DNA of 64,000 bases from Neptuniibacter sp. 1_MG-2023 (GCF_030547185.1 NZ_JAUOQR010000001.1:248001-312000), one strand, 5' to 3'. Shown: positions 45,588-54,362, numbered from the stretch's first letter. Made by a program: numbers and translations. The notes: a model not told the origin generated them from the letters alone.

Positions 45588-46509
45588 TCCACCCTACCCA
45601 TAAAGACACGCTTACAATTGAAGCTAATGTAGAAAGCACCACTGTAAGCGATGTTTCCTTCTCCTTTACGTCATATCGTAACGCCATAACATGCGCTAAG
45701 GCCCCAGTAGGAAGCGCAGCTAAGAAAACAGCAGCCAATAACCAGTTATGATCATTAAGCCCTGCCATCCGGAAAATAGCTAAGGTAAGCAGCGGATGAA
45801 TAAATAGTTTAACGACCACCAACCATACTAACTCCGCTTTACTTTGCTGTAGCGCTTTAAACTCCAAACTTGCTCCTAAACAAAACAGAGCAACCGGTAC
45901 GGTTGCAGGTGCCAACAGATCCAAAGCATTGACAATAATAACCGGGAACTCAAGGGCTAATGCGGAAACTAAAACACCAAAAAACGTTGCTAAAAAGATG
46001 GGGCTACGTAAAAGAGATTTATCCAGAATCGCCAACAGTTGCTTAAACCCGCGACCATCCTGACGCTGGCTCTCAATAAGAAATTGAGTGCCGCCAATCT
46101 GGAATAGATTACCCAATAAGATAATGCTCACCATCGCCCCATAAGCTTCCTCTCCCAGCAAACCAAAAACCAGAGGAATACCCATATAAGCATAGTTAGA
46201 AAAGGTACCGTTTAATGCTCTAAAAACTAACACCTCCCGATCTTTCTCTTTAAAGAAAAAAACACATCCAAACACGGCAGTTAAAGCCGTTAATGTAGCG
46301 GCAAGAAGAAAAGCAAGCAGATACCAAGGCTGAAATAAACTATCCGGTGAGAGTTTATATACAGAGTTAAATAACAGCGCGGGGACCGCAAAATAATAAA
46401 CAAACGTGTTGAGTGGGGCTAACGAATACCCTGCCATAACGGTTCGCTTACCCAGATAACCAAGGCCTATAAGAATGAAGAGGGATAGAATCGTTTCGAT
46501 ACCGGCCAT
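45580..46509 (-). CDS. AEC family (auxin efflux carrier-type) transporter
   Basis: 309 aa with about ten helices in two inverted repeats. Family marks include LFILIGLGYLGKR, NTFVYYFAVPALLFN, NGTFSNYAYMGIPL and ALFCLGASLEF. AEC members move small organic acids such as malate or malonate. The substrate is not evident. Confidence 0.88.
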   Translation of the reverse strand: MAGIETILSLFILIGLGYLGKRTVMAGYSLAPLNTFVYYFAVPALLFNSVYKLSPDSLFQPWYLLAFLLAATLTALTAVFGCVFFFKEKDREVLVFRALNGTFSNYAYMGIPLVFGLLGEEAYGAMVSIILLGNLFQIGGTQFLIESQRQDGRGFKQLLAILDKSLLRSPIFLATFFGVLVSALALEFPVIIVNALDLLAPATVPVALFCLGASLEFKALQQSKAELVWLVVVKLFIHPLLTLAIFRMAGLNDHNWLLAAVFLAALPTGALAHVMALRYDVKEKETSLTVVLSTLASIVSVSLWVGWMM

Positions 46510-46652
46510 AGACCTACACTACTCGCGTTCATTAATTGGGGAACCAATTAGATCAATTTGTTCAACCAAGGTCTATACATCATCCCCTAATATCTTCCTA
46601 TTATTCTTCTAAACTAACTCTTTAATTTTATTCGTTTCGGAACTAAAATTTA

Positions 46653-46732
46653 TTTTTGTGCAGTGCAGCAAAAATAGTGTTGACTTGGTCAAAAAACAGA
46701 CTAGAATAGAATCCATATTGTGCAGCGCACAA
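46653..46732 (+). promoter_or_regulatory. Phasin promoter with TGC-rich boxes and palindromes
   Basis: A -35 TTGACT (46680-46685), a 16-bp spacer and a -10 TAGAAT (46702-46707). Upstream lies TGTGCAGTGCAGCAAAA (from 46657), and just past the start of transcription the near-palindrome TTGTGCAGCGCACAA (46718-46732). The -35 sits inside the perfect palindrome TTGAC-TTG-GTCAA (46680-46692). TGC-rich sites of this kind fit PhaR-type polyhydroxyalkanoate regulators (inference). Confidence 0.6.
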
Positions 46733-46752
46733 GAACCTTAAGGAGAATTATT

Positions 46753-47058
46753 ATGACAAACCCAGTTGATTTTCAGAAATCATTCGATGCCCTTCAATCT
46801 CTAATGAACTTGCAGGCTGCAGCGATCACAAAATCTATTGAACAGCAGAAAAAGTCTGGCGAACAGCTAACTTCTTTCTTCAAAACTGAAGCAGAGAAAG
46901 CTAAAGAGCTTAAAACTCCAGAAGAGCTAATTAAGTTCAACATGGAAGCAAACAAAGCGCTTTTCGAATTACTTAAAGGCCAAGGTGAAGCATTCACCTC
47001 TATCGCGAACGAAACACGCGAAGCTGCAATGACTGAACTACAGTCTATTGCAAAGTAA
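46753..47058 (+). CDS. Phasin family protein
   Basis: 101 aa from ATG 46753 (AGGAGA 8 bases upstream); upstream starts fall in the promoter. The whole chain is amphipathic helix, with QKSFDALQSLMNLQAAAITKS and GQGEAFTSIANETREAAM typical of phasins. Phasins coat polyhydroxyalkanoate granules. No pha synthesis gene is in the window. Confidence 0.88.
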   Translation: MTNPVDFQKSFDALQSLMNLQAAAITKSIEQQKKSGEQLTSFFKTEAEKAKELKTPEELIKFNMEANKALFELLKGQGEAFTSIANETREAAMTELQSIAK

Positions 47059-47080
47059 TTGAATTGTTAGCAAGAAAAAA

Positions 47081-47107
47081 AGCCGAGCCCATGCTCGGCT
47101 TTTTTTT
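47081..47107 (+). terminator. Intrinsic terminator of the phasin gene
   Basis: AGCCGAGC-CCAT-GCTCGGCT (47081-47100) followed by seven T residues. Confidence 0.92.
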
Positions 47108-47182
47108 CCTTGTAAGAACCCACTATCATCTGTAACTTCATTAATTAAGTAATAACTTATCTAGGTCGTACGAGGGTTAGCA

Positions 47183-48385
47183 GTGCTTGAGGAAATTCTA
47201 CTAGCGAGACAGCCAATATTAGATGTTAACTACGAAACAGTCGGTTATGAACTCTTATACCGCGATGTTAACGGCTGCCCTCCAGGTGAGCTCTTTGATG
47301 CCACCGCTGCCACATGCCAAGTACTTATTAATGCATTCACCGGCGTTTTACATAAAGGGCAAATGCGTATTCTTCCAGCCTTTATGAACGTTAATGAAGA
47401 ACTTCTCTTCCACGAACTCCCCAGCTTCGCCGCTGATAACGTAGTTCTAGAAATTGTTGAAGATGTTCCAATTAACGAAGATACAATCGCGAAAGTCAGA
47501 GAGCTATCTAAAAAAGGATTCAAAATAGCCCTCGATGATTTCGTTTGGAACGATAAGTTTGCAGCCATTATGGATACAGTTGATATTGTAAAAATTGATG
47601 TGCTCGATCTTAAAGGCAAAGCGCTGTTTCATACATTAGAAAAACTAGCACCATATAAGGTTACACTCTTAGCTGAAAAGGTCGAATCTATAGTCGAGTT
47701 TCATCGCTTTCGTAAACTTGGGTTTAAGTTATTCCAAGGCTACTTTTTTGCTTATCCTGAAATTATTGAAGGGCAACGAGTAAGTGGTAGTGAATTAGTC
47801 ATGATGGAGCTTCTATCTGAGCTAAACAATCCTGATGTAACACCCGAAGACCTTGAAAAGATCATATCTAAAGATCCTCGTCTCGCCCTGCGCTTATTAA
47901 AAATAGTCAATTCAGCCACTTTCTCATTACAACGGTCGATCTCAACGATCAATGAAGCAATTATTTTACTAGGCCTAACCGAATTGAAACGCTGGGCAGT
48001 CGTTGTCTCTCTTTCTGGCACTTTAGATATACCTGACGAACTCTGTCGTGAGCTGCTTATTCGCGCCAAGATGTGCGAATCTATGGCATCATATTATAAT
48101 TCAGAGCCAGGTTTGTCCTTCTTAATGGGCATACTATCAGGAGCCGACGCGTTATTTTCTATTCCCATGATCGAGTTAAGTAACCATATACCTATAAGCG
48201 ATGCGGTTAGTGACGCTTTACTACATCGAGAAGGTGAACTCGGCCTTATGCTAAACGATGTGATCAGTTTTTCTCATTATCAATGGGATAAACTCTCTGG
48301 CCAAGTCAACGAAAATCACTTATTAAAATCTCAAAATAACGCTATACAATGGGCTCTAGAGAGTCAAAAAGCCGCATCAATTTAA
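47183..48385 (+). CDS. EAL-HDOD protein (YuxH/CdgJ-like)
   Basis: 400 aa, GTG start with GAGGG upstream. An N-terminal EAL domain (about 1-200) has YELLYRD for EAL, N in FMNVNEE, LEIVEDVP, IALDDF, VKIDV and AEKVES, so most metal and catalytic residues are present. The C-terminal HDOD domain (about 200-390) shows DPRLALRLLKIVNSATF. The pair links c-di-GMP breakdown or binding to signalling, as in Vibrio CdgJ. Enzymatic activity is not assured. Confidence 0.85.
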   Translation: MLEEILLARQPILDVNYETVGYELLYRDVNGCPPGELFDATAATCQVLINAFTGVLHKGQMRILPAFMNVNEELLFHELPSFAADNVVLEIVEDVPINEDTIAKVRELSKKGFKIALDDFVWNDKFAAIMDTVDIVKIDVLDLKGKALFHTLEKLAPYKVTLLAEKVESIVEFHRFRKLGFKLFQGYFFAYPEIIEGQRVSGSELVMMELLSELNNPDVTPEDLEKIISKDPRLALRLLKIVNSATFSLQRSISTINEAIILLGLTELKRWAVVVSLSGTLDIPDELCRELLIRAKMCESMASYYNSEPGLSFLMGILSGADALFSIPMIELSNHIPISDAVSDALLHREGELGLMLNDVISFSHYQWDKLSGQVNENHLLKSQNNAIQWALESQKAASI

Positions 48386-48508
48386 AGACATACTTCAAAA
48401 CCTTCGCACATAAAACCGACCGTCCCTGACTATCATTAATCTCACTATCCCTTTTTGCTCACCTACCCTAGAATAAAGGTATCACTATATCTTAGACAGG
48501 ACGTCACC

Positions 48509-48895
48509 ATGAGTATTTTTGTCACCAGCCTTGGTGCCACTGACAATGAACTGTGCGCTCCTATATGCCATTCAATACTTAATCAAATGAGTCCGAAAGG
48601 ATTCAAGTTCAGGGGTATTCCAGCGGTAGAATCCCAAATCATTCTAGAAAAGAATCAGATCAGCTTTACATTAAGCAGCTGCTACCTTAAAACCACCCCT
48701 ATAATATTTGATTTTTCTGAAGCTGATCTATTTTTAGAGATTTATAGGCAAGAGAAAAAAGTCTCAAAAGAGCTACAGATACAGGTAAAGAAAAAAATAG
48801 ACGAGTTAGAAAAGCTAGCAGCAGGCGACTGTATTCACGGTAAAAGCTGTGCTCATTGCGTTATAACCTCAGTCAACCGCGATCTGTTCCTATAA
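48509..48895 (+). CDS. Cysteine-rich hypothetical protein
   Basis: 128 aa from ATG 48509 (AGGACG at 9 bases). No signal peptide. Cysteines: ELCAPICH near the N-terminus (C16, C20), one in SSCYLK, and a C-terminal CIHGKSCAHC (Cx5CxxC). These could bind a metal or cluster. A lysine-rich helix (KVSKELQIQVKKKIDELEK) precedes the last motif. Family not recognised. Confidence 0.6.
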   Translation: MSIFVTSLGATDNELCAPICHSILNQMSPKGFKFRGIPAVESQIILEKNQISFTLSSCYLKTTPIIFDFSEADLFLEIYRQEKKVSKELQIQVKKKIDELEKLAAGDCIHGKSCAHCVITSVNRDLFL

Positions 48896-49240
48896 GCAAT
48901 TCCACCCTCAACTCAGATCAAAGCTCAAAAGGTTAGGCTAGATCCAGCATGGATCTTTATCGGACAACTTAGGCTATTATATTTAATTATCTGGTTTATC
49001 TACCCACAACATATATACCATTACCGTCTTATTTTATGAAACCTAGCCCGCATAGCTATTACAAAGGGCTTAGAACTAATTAGATAAACATCCATCGAGA
49101 AAAACTATTTCACCCCACAGTAAAATTGAAAGGTAAGTTTCCAGCATAAAATTTAAAATGCCACTTGATCGAAGATCATACAATTCTGGTATAATTACCG
49201 ATTGTTTTTGATTTTTTGTTTCGGAGCATAAACGAGAAAT
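48896..49240 (+). promoter_or_regulatory. 345-bp intergenic region with an extended -10 promoter
   Basis: Near its end an extended -10 TGGTATAAT (49187-49195) lies about 45 bases before the start of the next gene. A perfect palindrome TGATC-GAA-GATCA (49166-49178) covers the -35 region. The remainder shows no gene I would defend. Confidence 0.5.
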
Positions 49241-49459
49241 ATGACTGAAGAAGAATTAATCAGTCGCCTCTCTGCATTATCTACAGAGCAATTGGACGCT
49301 ATACAGAACAGTCTATTAGAGAAAATTCGAGACAAGGACGCCAAACGAGAGCGGCTCACGAAGCTACCACCGCGAACATCCAATGATTTGGAAGCACTCG
49401 CAGACATGCAAGATTTGGATTTGAGCTCACTTTTACGTGATGTTAAACGCTATTCATAA
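49241..49459 (+). CDS. Small hypothetical protein
   Basis: 72 aa, charged and helical (ELISRLSALSTEQLDAIQ; LLEKIRDKDAKRERL), without membrane segments. A promoter with an extended -10 stands upstream. Not recognised. It lies 99 bp before purC. Confidence 0.55.
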   Translation: MTEEELISRLSALSTEQLDAIQNSLLEKIRDKDAKRERLTKLPPRTSNDLEALADMQDLDLSSLLRDVKRYS

Positions 49460-49558
49460 CAGTTTAACTCTTAAAAGTAATGCCGATTAAACCCGGGCTT
49501 TAACTTGGTAAAGCCCCTCATTTACTGATTTCACAGATTATATACAGGACATATATCA

Positions 49559-50662
49559 ATGAGTCTTGCTGATAAAGTATTGGCCGTTAATAACGATCTC
49601 CCTATTCGCACAGATCAACCGATTCATAGCGGTAAAGTTCGCTCGGTTTACTGGTTAACTGAAGCTGATAGCAAACGCCTTATTAAAGAAAAAGGCTATG
49701 ATGTCGCGGCTGATGCGCCGTTGGCTATTATGGTTATTAGTGACCGTATCTCAGCCTTTGAATGTATCTGGCATGGCGAAGGCGGAATGAATGGCGTGCC
49801 TGGCAAAGGGGCAGCCTTAAACGCTATATCCAACCACTGGTTCAAACTCTTCCGTGAACATGGTCTTGCAGATAGCCATATATTAGATATTCCACACCCT
49901 TTTGTTTGGATCGTACAAAAAGCAAGACCTGTCATGATCGAAGCGATCTGTCGTCAATATATCACTGGATCGATGTGGCGCTCTTATGCAAAAGGCGAGC
50001 GTGAGTTTTGTGGGATTAAAATTGCTGACGGCTTAAATAAAGACCAAAAGCTACCTGAGCTTCTTATTACCCCATCAACTAAAGGCATCCTTACCGGCAT
50101 TCCTGGTGTACCTGAAGTAGATGATGTAAATATCACACGCGATGATATCAGCAATAATCACGAAGCTTTCAAATTCCGTAGCCCAGATGATATCGCCCAA
50201 TATGAGAAACTACTCAAAGAGGGTTTCGATGTTATCAGTAACGCACTTGCGGAGATTGATCAGGTCTTTGTCGATACTAAGTTCGAATTCGGTTATGTAA
50301 CGGATGCTGCGGGTAAGGAAAAGCTGATCTACATGGATGAGGTCGGTACACCTGATTCATCACGTATATGGGATGGTCCCTCCTATCGCGAAGGCAAAGT
50401 AGTTGAAAACTCTAAAGAGGTTTTCCGTCAAGAACTGCTTAACTACTTCCCCGATCCGGATATTCTTTTAAATAAAGAGCGTATGGATGAGCGTTATGCT
50501 CTAGCTAAAGATAATGCCTTACCTGAAGCCTTATTAATGAAGGTCTCTGAAACTTATGTAGGTATCGCAGAAAAAATCATTGGCCAACCTCTGACACTTT
50601 CAGAAAACCCGAAAGCAGAAATTATCGAGATTTTACGTAACGATTACGGCTTGATCGATTAA
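49559..50662 (+). CDS. purC: Phosphoribosylaminoimidazole-succinocarboxamide synthase (SAICAR synthetase)
   Basis: 367 aa, the longer marine gammaproteobacterial form. [53 protein letters not shown] and [13 protein letters not shown] are the substrate and ATP sites. It joins aspartate to CAIR in purine synthesis. The ribosome site ACAGGA is near the ATG. Confidence 0.95.
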   Translation: MSLADKVLAVNNDLPIRTDQPIHSGKVRSVYWLTEADSKRLIKEKGYDVAADAPLAIMVISDRISAFECIWHGEGGMNGVPGKGAALNAISNHWFKLFREHGLADSHILDIPHPFVWIVQKARPVMIEAICRQYITGSMWRSYAKGEREFCGIKIADGLNKDQKLPELLITPSTKGILTGIPGVPEVDDVNITRDDISNNHEAFKFRSPDDIAQYEKLLKEGFDVISNALAEIDQVFVDTKFEFGYVTDAAGKEKLIYMDEVGTPDSSRIWDGPSYREGKVVENSKEVFRQELLNYFPDPDILLNKERMDERYALAKDNALPEALLMKVSETYVGIAEKIIGQPLTLSENPKAEIIEILRNDYGLID

Positions 50663-50686
50663 ATAAGTTTGATACAAAAACACCTA

Positions 50687-50718
50687 AAACGAGCAGTTAT
50701 CTATACTGCTCGTTTTTT
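50687..50718. terminator. Bidirectional terminator between purC and a convergent gene
   Basis: AAAACGAGCAGT (50687-50698) pairs with ACTGCTCGTTTT (50705-50716), flanked by A-run and T-run, so it ends purC and also the minus-strand cyclase. Confidence 0.88.
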
Positions 50719-52957
50719 AACTAACCCGTACACAGTTTTTCCCTTCATGTTTGGCCTGATACATCGCTTTGTCTGCGCGACTAACCCAATGCTCAATACT
50801 TTCATTATGCTTATACTGCGCTACGCCAAAACTACAGGTTACCGGCATAGGTAATCCAAACTGATGCTGACAGATCTCTAATCGAAACTTTTCTGCTATT
50901 TTATGCGCTTTATCAAGATCCGTTTCAAGCATCAAAAACAAAAACTCTTCGCCGCCCCAACGGCCAAAACGATCCGTTTTGCGAGTCATCTTACTAATCA
51001 ATTTAGATAACGCCAACAGTACTTTATCGCCAACATCATGGCCTAAACTATCATTTATCTGTTTGAAATTATCAATATCAAAAAAGATTACTGAAAGTGA
51101 CCAATTATGGCGCTTAGCCAATTCAGTAAAGCTTTCCAATTCAGAGCGTAGTTTATGACGGCTAAATATACCGGTTAATGCGTCCTTTTCTGCTATTGTT
51201 TTTAACATCTTGTTGTAGGATATCACTTGGATGTAGCGGTATAATCCCAACAAAGCAAGTACTACACTCACACCTATTACAATCCAAATAATGGTGTAAT
51301 CAACCGTATGTTTATACTCAACGACCAACCAACGGTTAATAATTGCATCCCGCTCTTCAGGGGTTATTTTCGCAATCGATTTATTTAAAATACTCTGCAG
51401 ATAAGGCATATCATTTCTTATCGCAATACTAAAATCCCAGCTATCTCGCAGCTCATCACTGATCGCTATGTCCGCTATCTGAAACTCTTTAGCTATATGA
51501 GCAATATTAGCATCTGCACCTACAAAACCATCTACAGTGCCCGCTTGCAGCAAACGCAGTCCTTCAACAACATGATCTACACTTAAGATTTTAAGGTTAG
51601 GGTATCGAATGGATAGGATCTCTTGGAAAGCTGATTTATCAATGACACCTAAGGTCATTTCAGGTAAATATTTTTTATTTTCGTCAGTTTTCACGGCAAT
51701 AACGGCAGGCACGCTCAAATAGGGCCGTGTAAAATCAAGATACTGACTTCTCTCTACCGTTTGCATGGCACCCGCCAAAAGGTCACAGCCTCCCGTACGA
51801 ATACTTTTCAAAGATTGCTTCCAAGTAATGGAAGGGACTATTTCATACTCAAGACCTACATTACCCATTATCAACTGTAGGTAGTCAGCAAGTATGCCCT
51901 GATATTTCCCTTGCCAATAAGATTCAAAAGGATACCAGTCCGGATGAACACATACTTTCACTTTAGGGTTTTCATCAAGATAGCTCTGCTCTGCTTGGCT
52001 TAACCTATACATATTACTGAGCGGGCGGTAGATAAAATCAGAGAAATCGTAGCCTAAAAAAATACTCCCTGTAATCAGGTATACCTGCGCCATCTCATTA
52101 AACTTATTGATCGAAAGCGTGCCAAAATTACCATTATGATCAAAGGCTAACTTTCTAAGCTCTTCTCCCTCATAAATCAACGCAGATAAAGACTTATCTT
52201 GAGAGTTATAATATTTAAAAATAACTTCCGCCGTTTCTTCTATATGCTCAAATGCATAAAGCCAGCCTCGAATAGAAGCGCGATAAAAACGGTCTGTAAT
52301 TTCAGGATTTTTTTCTACAAACTCCCTAGAAGTAAACAAAATATCTGAATACATATCAAAACCATAATCTTTAGGATGTATGGTGTTGTACTCCACTCCC
52401 TGTTTTTCCAAGTGAAAAGGTTCATTCGATATATAGGATGCCATAGCATCGGTTTTACCATTAATAAGATCTTCGGGGTTGTAACTATGTTCTTGCTGAT
52501 TAAAGTCAGAAACGGTGATGCCCGCCTGCAAAAGCATCGCAATGATCTCTCCAACCTTTTTAGCGTCGTTGGTGATCATGACATTTTTATTTTTCAGATC
52601 GGAAGAGAGAAGAATATTGGAATCTTTACGAGTCAAAAGCATTAACGGAGACTGTTGATAAGCCGCAAACAGCGCAACCACATCCGCTCCCGCATTTTTA
52701 TCAATTAACAATGAGGTACGCGCTATGCCAAACTGGCTCTCACCCTGTATAACTTCATCAACTAGATCAAGATTAAAGTCATACTCTTTCAAACGGACAT
52801 TTAAATTCTCTTCGGCATAGAAACCCTTTTCTATAGCCATATAGTAACCAGCAAATTGAAACTGATGCTTCCACAATAACCGAACATCAATGGTATCTTT
52901 AGCTGAAGCCAAGCCACTTAACAATATGAAAAATACGCTGGCAAACAGTAACCGCAT
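50717..52957 (-). CDS. Diguanylate cyclase with two periplasmic binding-protein domains
   Basis: 746 aa from ATG 52957 (AAGGG upstream). Signal peptide (LLFASVFFILLSGLASA); NMT1/SsuA-like binding domain (about 20-310: DVRLLWKHQFQFAGYYMAIEKGFY); SBP_bac_3 domain (about 340-560: KVCVHPDWYPFESYWQGKYQGILADY); one membrane helix (IIWIVIGVSVVLALLGLY); GGDEF domain with DALTGIFSRHKLR, DIDNFKQINDSLGHD and active RWGGEEF. The RxxD I-site is present (RKTD, four residues before RW). It senses one or two small periplasmic ligands and makes c-di-GMP. Confidence 0.9.
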   Translation of the reverse strand: MRLLFASVFFILLSGLASAKDTIDVRLLWKHQFQFAGYYMAIEKGFYAEENLNVRLKEYDFNLDLVDEVIQGESQFGIARTSLLIDKNAGADVVALFAAYQQSPLMLLTRKDSNILLSSDLKNKNVMITNDAKKVGEIIAMLLQAGITVSDFNQQEHSYNPEDLINGKTDAMASYISNEPFHLEKQGVEYNTIHPKDYGFDMYSDILFTSREFVEKNPEITDRFYRASIRGWLYAFEHIEETAEVIFKYYNSQDKSLSALIYEGEELRKLAFDHNGNFGTLSINKFNEMAQVYLITGSIFLGYDFSDFIYRPLSNMYRLSQAEQSYLDENPKVKVCVHPDWYPFESYWQGKYQGILADYLQLIMGNVGLEYEIVPSITWKQSLKSIRTGGCDLLAGAMQTVERSQYLDFTRPYLSVPAVIAVKTDENKKYLPEMTLGVIDKSAFQEILSIRYPNLKILSVDHVVEGLRLLQAGTVDGFVGADANIAHIAKEFQIADIAISDELRDSWDFSIAIRNDMPYLQSILNKSIAKITPEERDAIINRWLVVEYKHTVDYTIIWIVIGVSVVLALLGLYRYIQVISYNKMLKTIAEKDALTGIFSRHKLRSELESFTELAKRHNWSLSVIFFDIDNFKQINDSLGHDVGDKVLLALSKLISKMTRKTDRFGRWGGEEFLFLMLETDLDKAHKIAEKFRLEICQHQFGLPMPVTCSFGVAQYKHNESIEHWVSRADKAMYQAKHEGKNCVRVS

Positions 52958-53100
52958 AGACAACCCTTAGAATAAAAAACTCTGCACTTCAGTTTAGATC
53001 AGGAATATGAAGTTTGAACGACAAATTAGACTCAAAACCATAAGTCTTTTCTATATTGGAACAAAAACCAAGATATAGCCTTATTACATACACATTTAAA

Positions 53101-53455
53101 CGATGAACTGAGCGGGCCGAATGAACGCACTCTCTAATGCACAGACTATTTCCCTATTAACACAGGGTCACCGACTAAAATCTACTCTAAAGCGCCTAGC
53201 GTTGAATTTTTATCTCGAGGCGAGAAATTCCACGTGTGGAGCAATAATCTGATAATGGCTTATTTCCCCACGATTAACACTACAACAAAGGCCTAAGCTT
53301 CCTCTTGCTGTTTCAACAGCTCCTACGCCATTCTCTGGTTAAGTAACTTGCCTGGGAAGCAAAACTTACCTTTTAGAGTCACTCTACTTTACCCGACTCT
53401 CCATCTAGGGAATCACAACTGCTAATTCTAGCATTTTAGCAATGATAAGGCCCGC
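53101..53455 (-). pseudogene. Decayed [NiFe]-hydrogenase large subunit, C-terminal part (group 2 type)
   Basis: Minus-strand translation gives AKMLELAVVIP*MES, then in another frame NGVGAVETARGSLG and GEISHYQIIAP, then, after a 2-base loss near 53236, TWNFSPRD, GALE*ILVGDPV and RVRSFGPLSSS. These match in order the C-terminal third of [NiFe] large subunits (ARG.LGHW, YQ..APTTWNFSPRD, GALEQ..VG.PV, VRSFDPCxxC). Several stops fit Q codons turned into TAG. The GHW site reads GLC and the last nickel-binding CxxC is lost. The NFSPRD/VRSF pattern is closest to HupV/HoxC/cyanobacterial HupL. No function expected. Confidence 0.75.
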
Positions 53456-53478
53456 CCACCCACTATTTCCAAGCCACT

Positions 53479-53649
53479 CTATTCAGCCAATGAGGAGAGA
53501 AAAACATTAGCTACAGGAAAGTCGGTAATAGATTGAGGGACTCTTCGCTCAACAGAGGTATTGAACAACGACTCCACCTTACAGGTTGCAGCTATAGAAG
53601 ATTCAACAATACACAACGTATGTAATTTACCCTGTTTATCATTCTGCAA
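53479..53649 (-). pseudogene. Possible N-terminal fragment of the same hydrogenase relic
   Basis: An open 56-codon stretch contains HTLCIVESSIAATCKVES and then VANVFLSSLAE. It is reminiscent of the N-terminal RICGICxVxxSIAA region and following helix of large subunits, but only loosely. It abuts and slightly overlaps the cytochrome c5 3' end. If right, the middle of the gene has been deleted between this piece and 53455. Confidence 0.3.
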
Positions 53650-53932
53650 TTAACAACTCTACTGCCGCTTTCAAAGCCGCCTCATCACAATCAAAACAGG
53701 TTCCTTTAGGTGGCATAGTGCCTTTGCCCACAACAACCGTTTGTACCATCACATCAATGCCCTGCACTATACGCGGCTCCCATGCTGCACTATCTCCGGG
53801 TTTTGGTGCCCCGCCAACACCCGCAACATGACAGCCCTTACAGTGTTTATCATAAATAACTTGACCCTCTGCGTGTACATAGGAAATAGATGACAATAGC
53901 ACTAAACTAATTAGCCCTAGTGTTTTACCCAT
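53639..53932 (-). CDS. Cytochrome c5-like periplasmic c-type cytochrome
   Basis: 97 aa from ATG 53932 (GAGGT 7 bases upstream). Signal peptide (KTLGLISLVLLSSISYVHA); heme c site CKGCH; axial Met in GTMPPKG; and a CFDCDE pair that forms the c5 disulfide. It carries electrons in the periplasm. The intact gene sits between two decayed ones. Confidence 0.9.
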   Translation of the reverse strand: MGKTLGLISLVLLSSISYVHAEGQVIYDKHCKGCHVAGVGGAPKPGDSAAWEPRIVQGIDVMVQTVVVGKGTMPPKGTCFDCDEAALKAAVELLIAE

Positions 53933-54086
53933 TACGATTACCTCAATTGAAATGATGAACCTGCTCGAAAAAATGCCCGTCCTAAATCCGACCCAATTCC
54001 ACAGATCCAATACTCAACTATTAGCGCCAAGAAACCATTAACCTGAATCAAAAAGTAGCCGTAAAATCTATTGATAATAAGAAACA

Positions 54087-54362
54087 ATGATAAGCAAAAG
54101 CCTAACTCAAGCAAGCATTCATATTGCGATTGATGATTTTGGTAGAGGTTATTGCGGACTCAGTTATTTAAGTCAATTCACTGTCACTTTAGCTAAAAGG
54201 CTAGGATTGATAGTAATGGCAGAAGGGGTCGAACCGATTAAACAGTCTGAACATTGAGCACAACTAGATATCTAACTTCATTAAGGCTGACTCTACAATA
54301 AAGCCTCAACCGCAAAAGACTTAATCACACATATTGAAAACCATGCAATGTATATAAAATAA
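54087..54362 (+). pseudogene. Decayed EAL-domain gene
   Basis: One frame reads IAIDDFGRGYCGLSYLSQF, then LAKRLGLIVMAEGVE, then stops, then LYNKASTAKDLITHIE. These match the EAL order IAIDDFGTGYSSLSYL ... LAHSLGLKVVAEGVE ... QGYLYSKPLPAKEL. The core KIDRSFV section between the first two is missing and four in-frame stops interrupt it (54255, 54273, 54282, 54288). The 5' part of the gene is not recognisable. Confidence 0.8.

Noticed and set aside
47245-47619. 124-codon minus-strand open frame inside the EAL-HDOD gene
   Set aside because: Shadow of the EAL domain coding strand; Ser-rich translation without motif.
48896-49020. In-frame extension after the stop of the Cys-rich gene (hydrophobic translation)
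   Set aside because: About 40 codons of hydrophobic residues without a start or family match; chance open frame in AT-rich DNA.
53121-53252. 43-codon plus-strand open frame as a small gene
   Set aside because: It is opposite the hydrogenase relic, has a weak ribosome site, and the minus-strand reading explains the sequence better.
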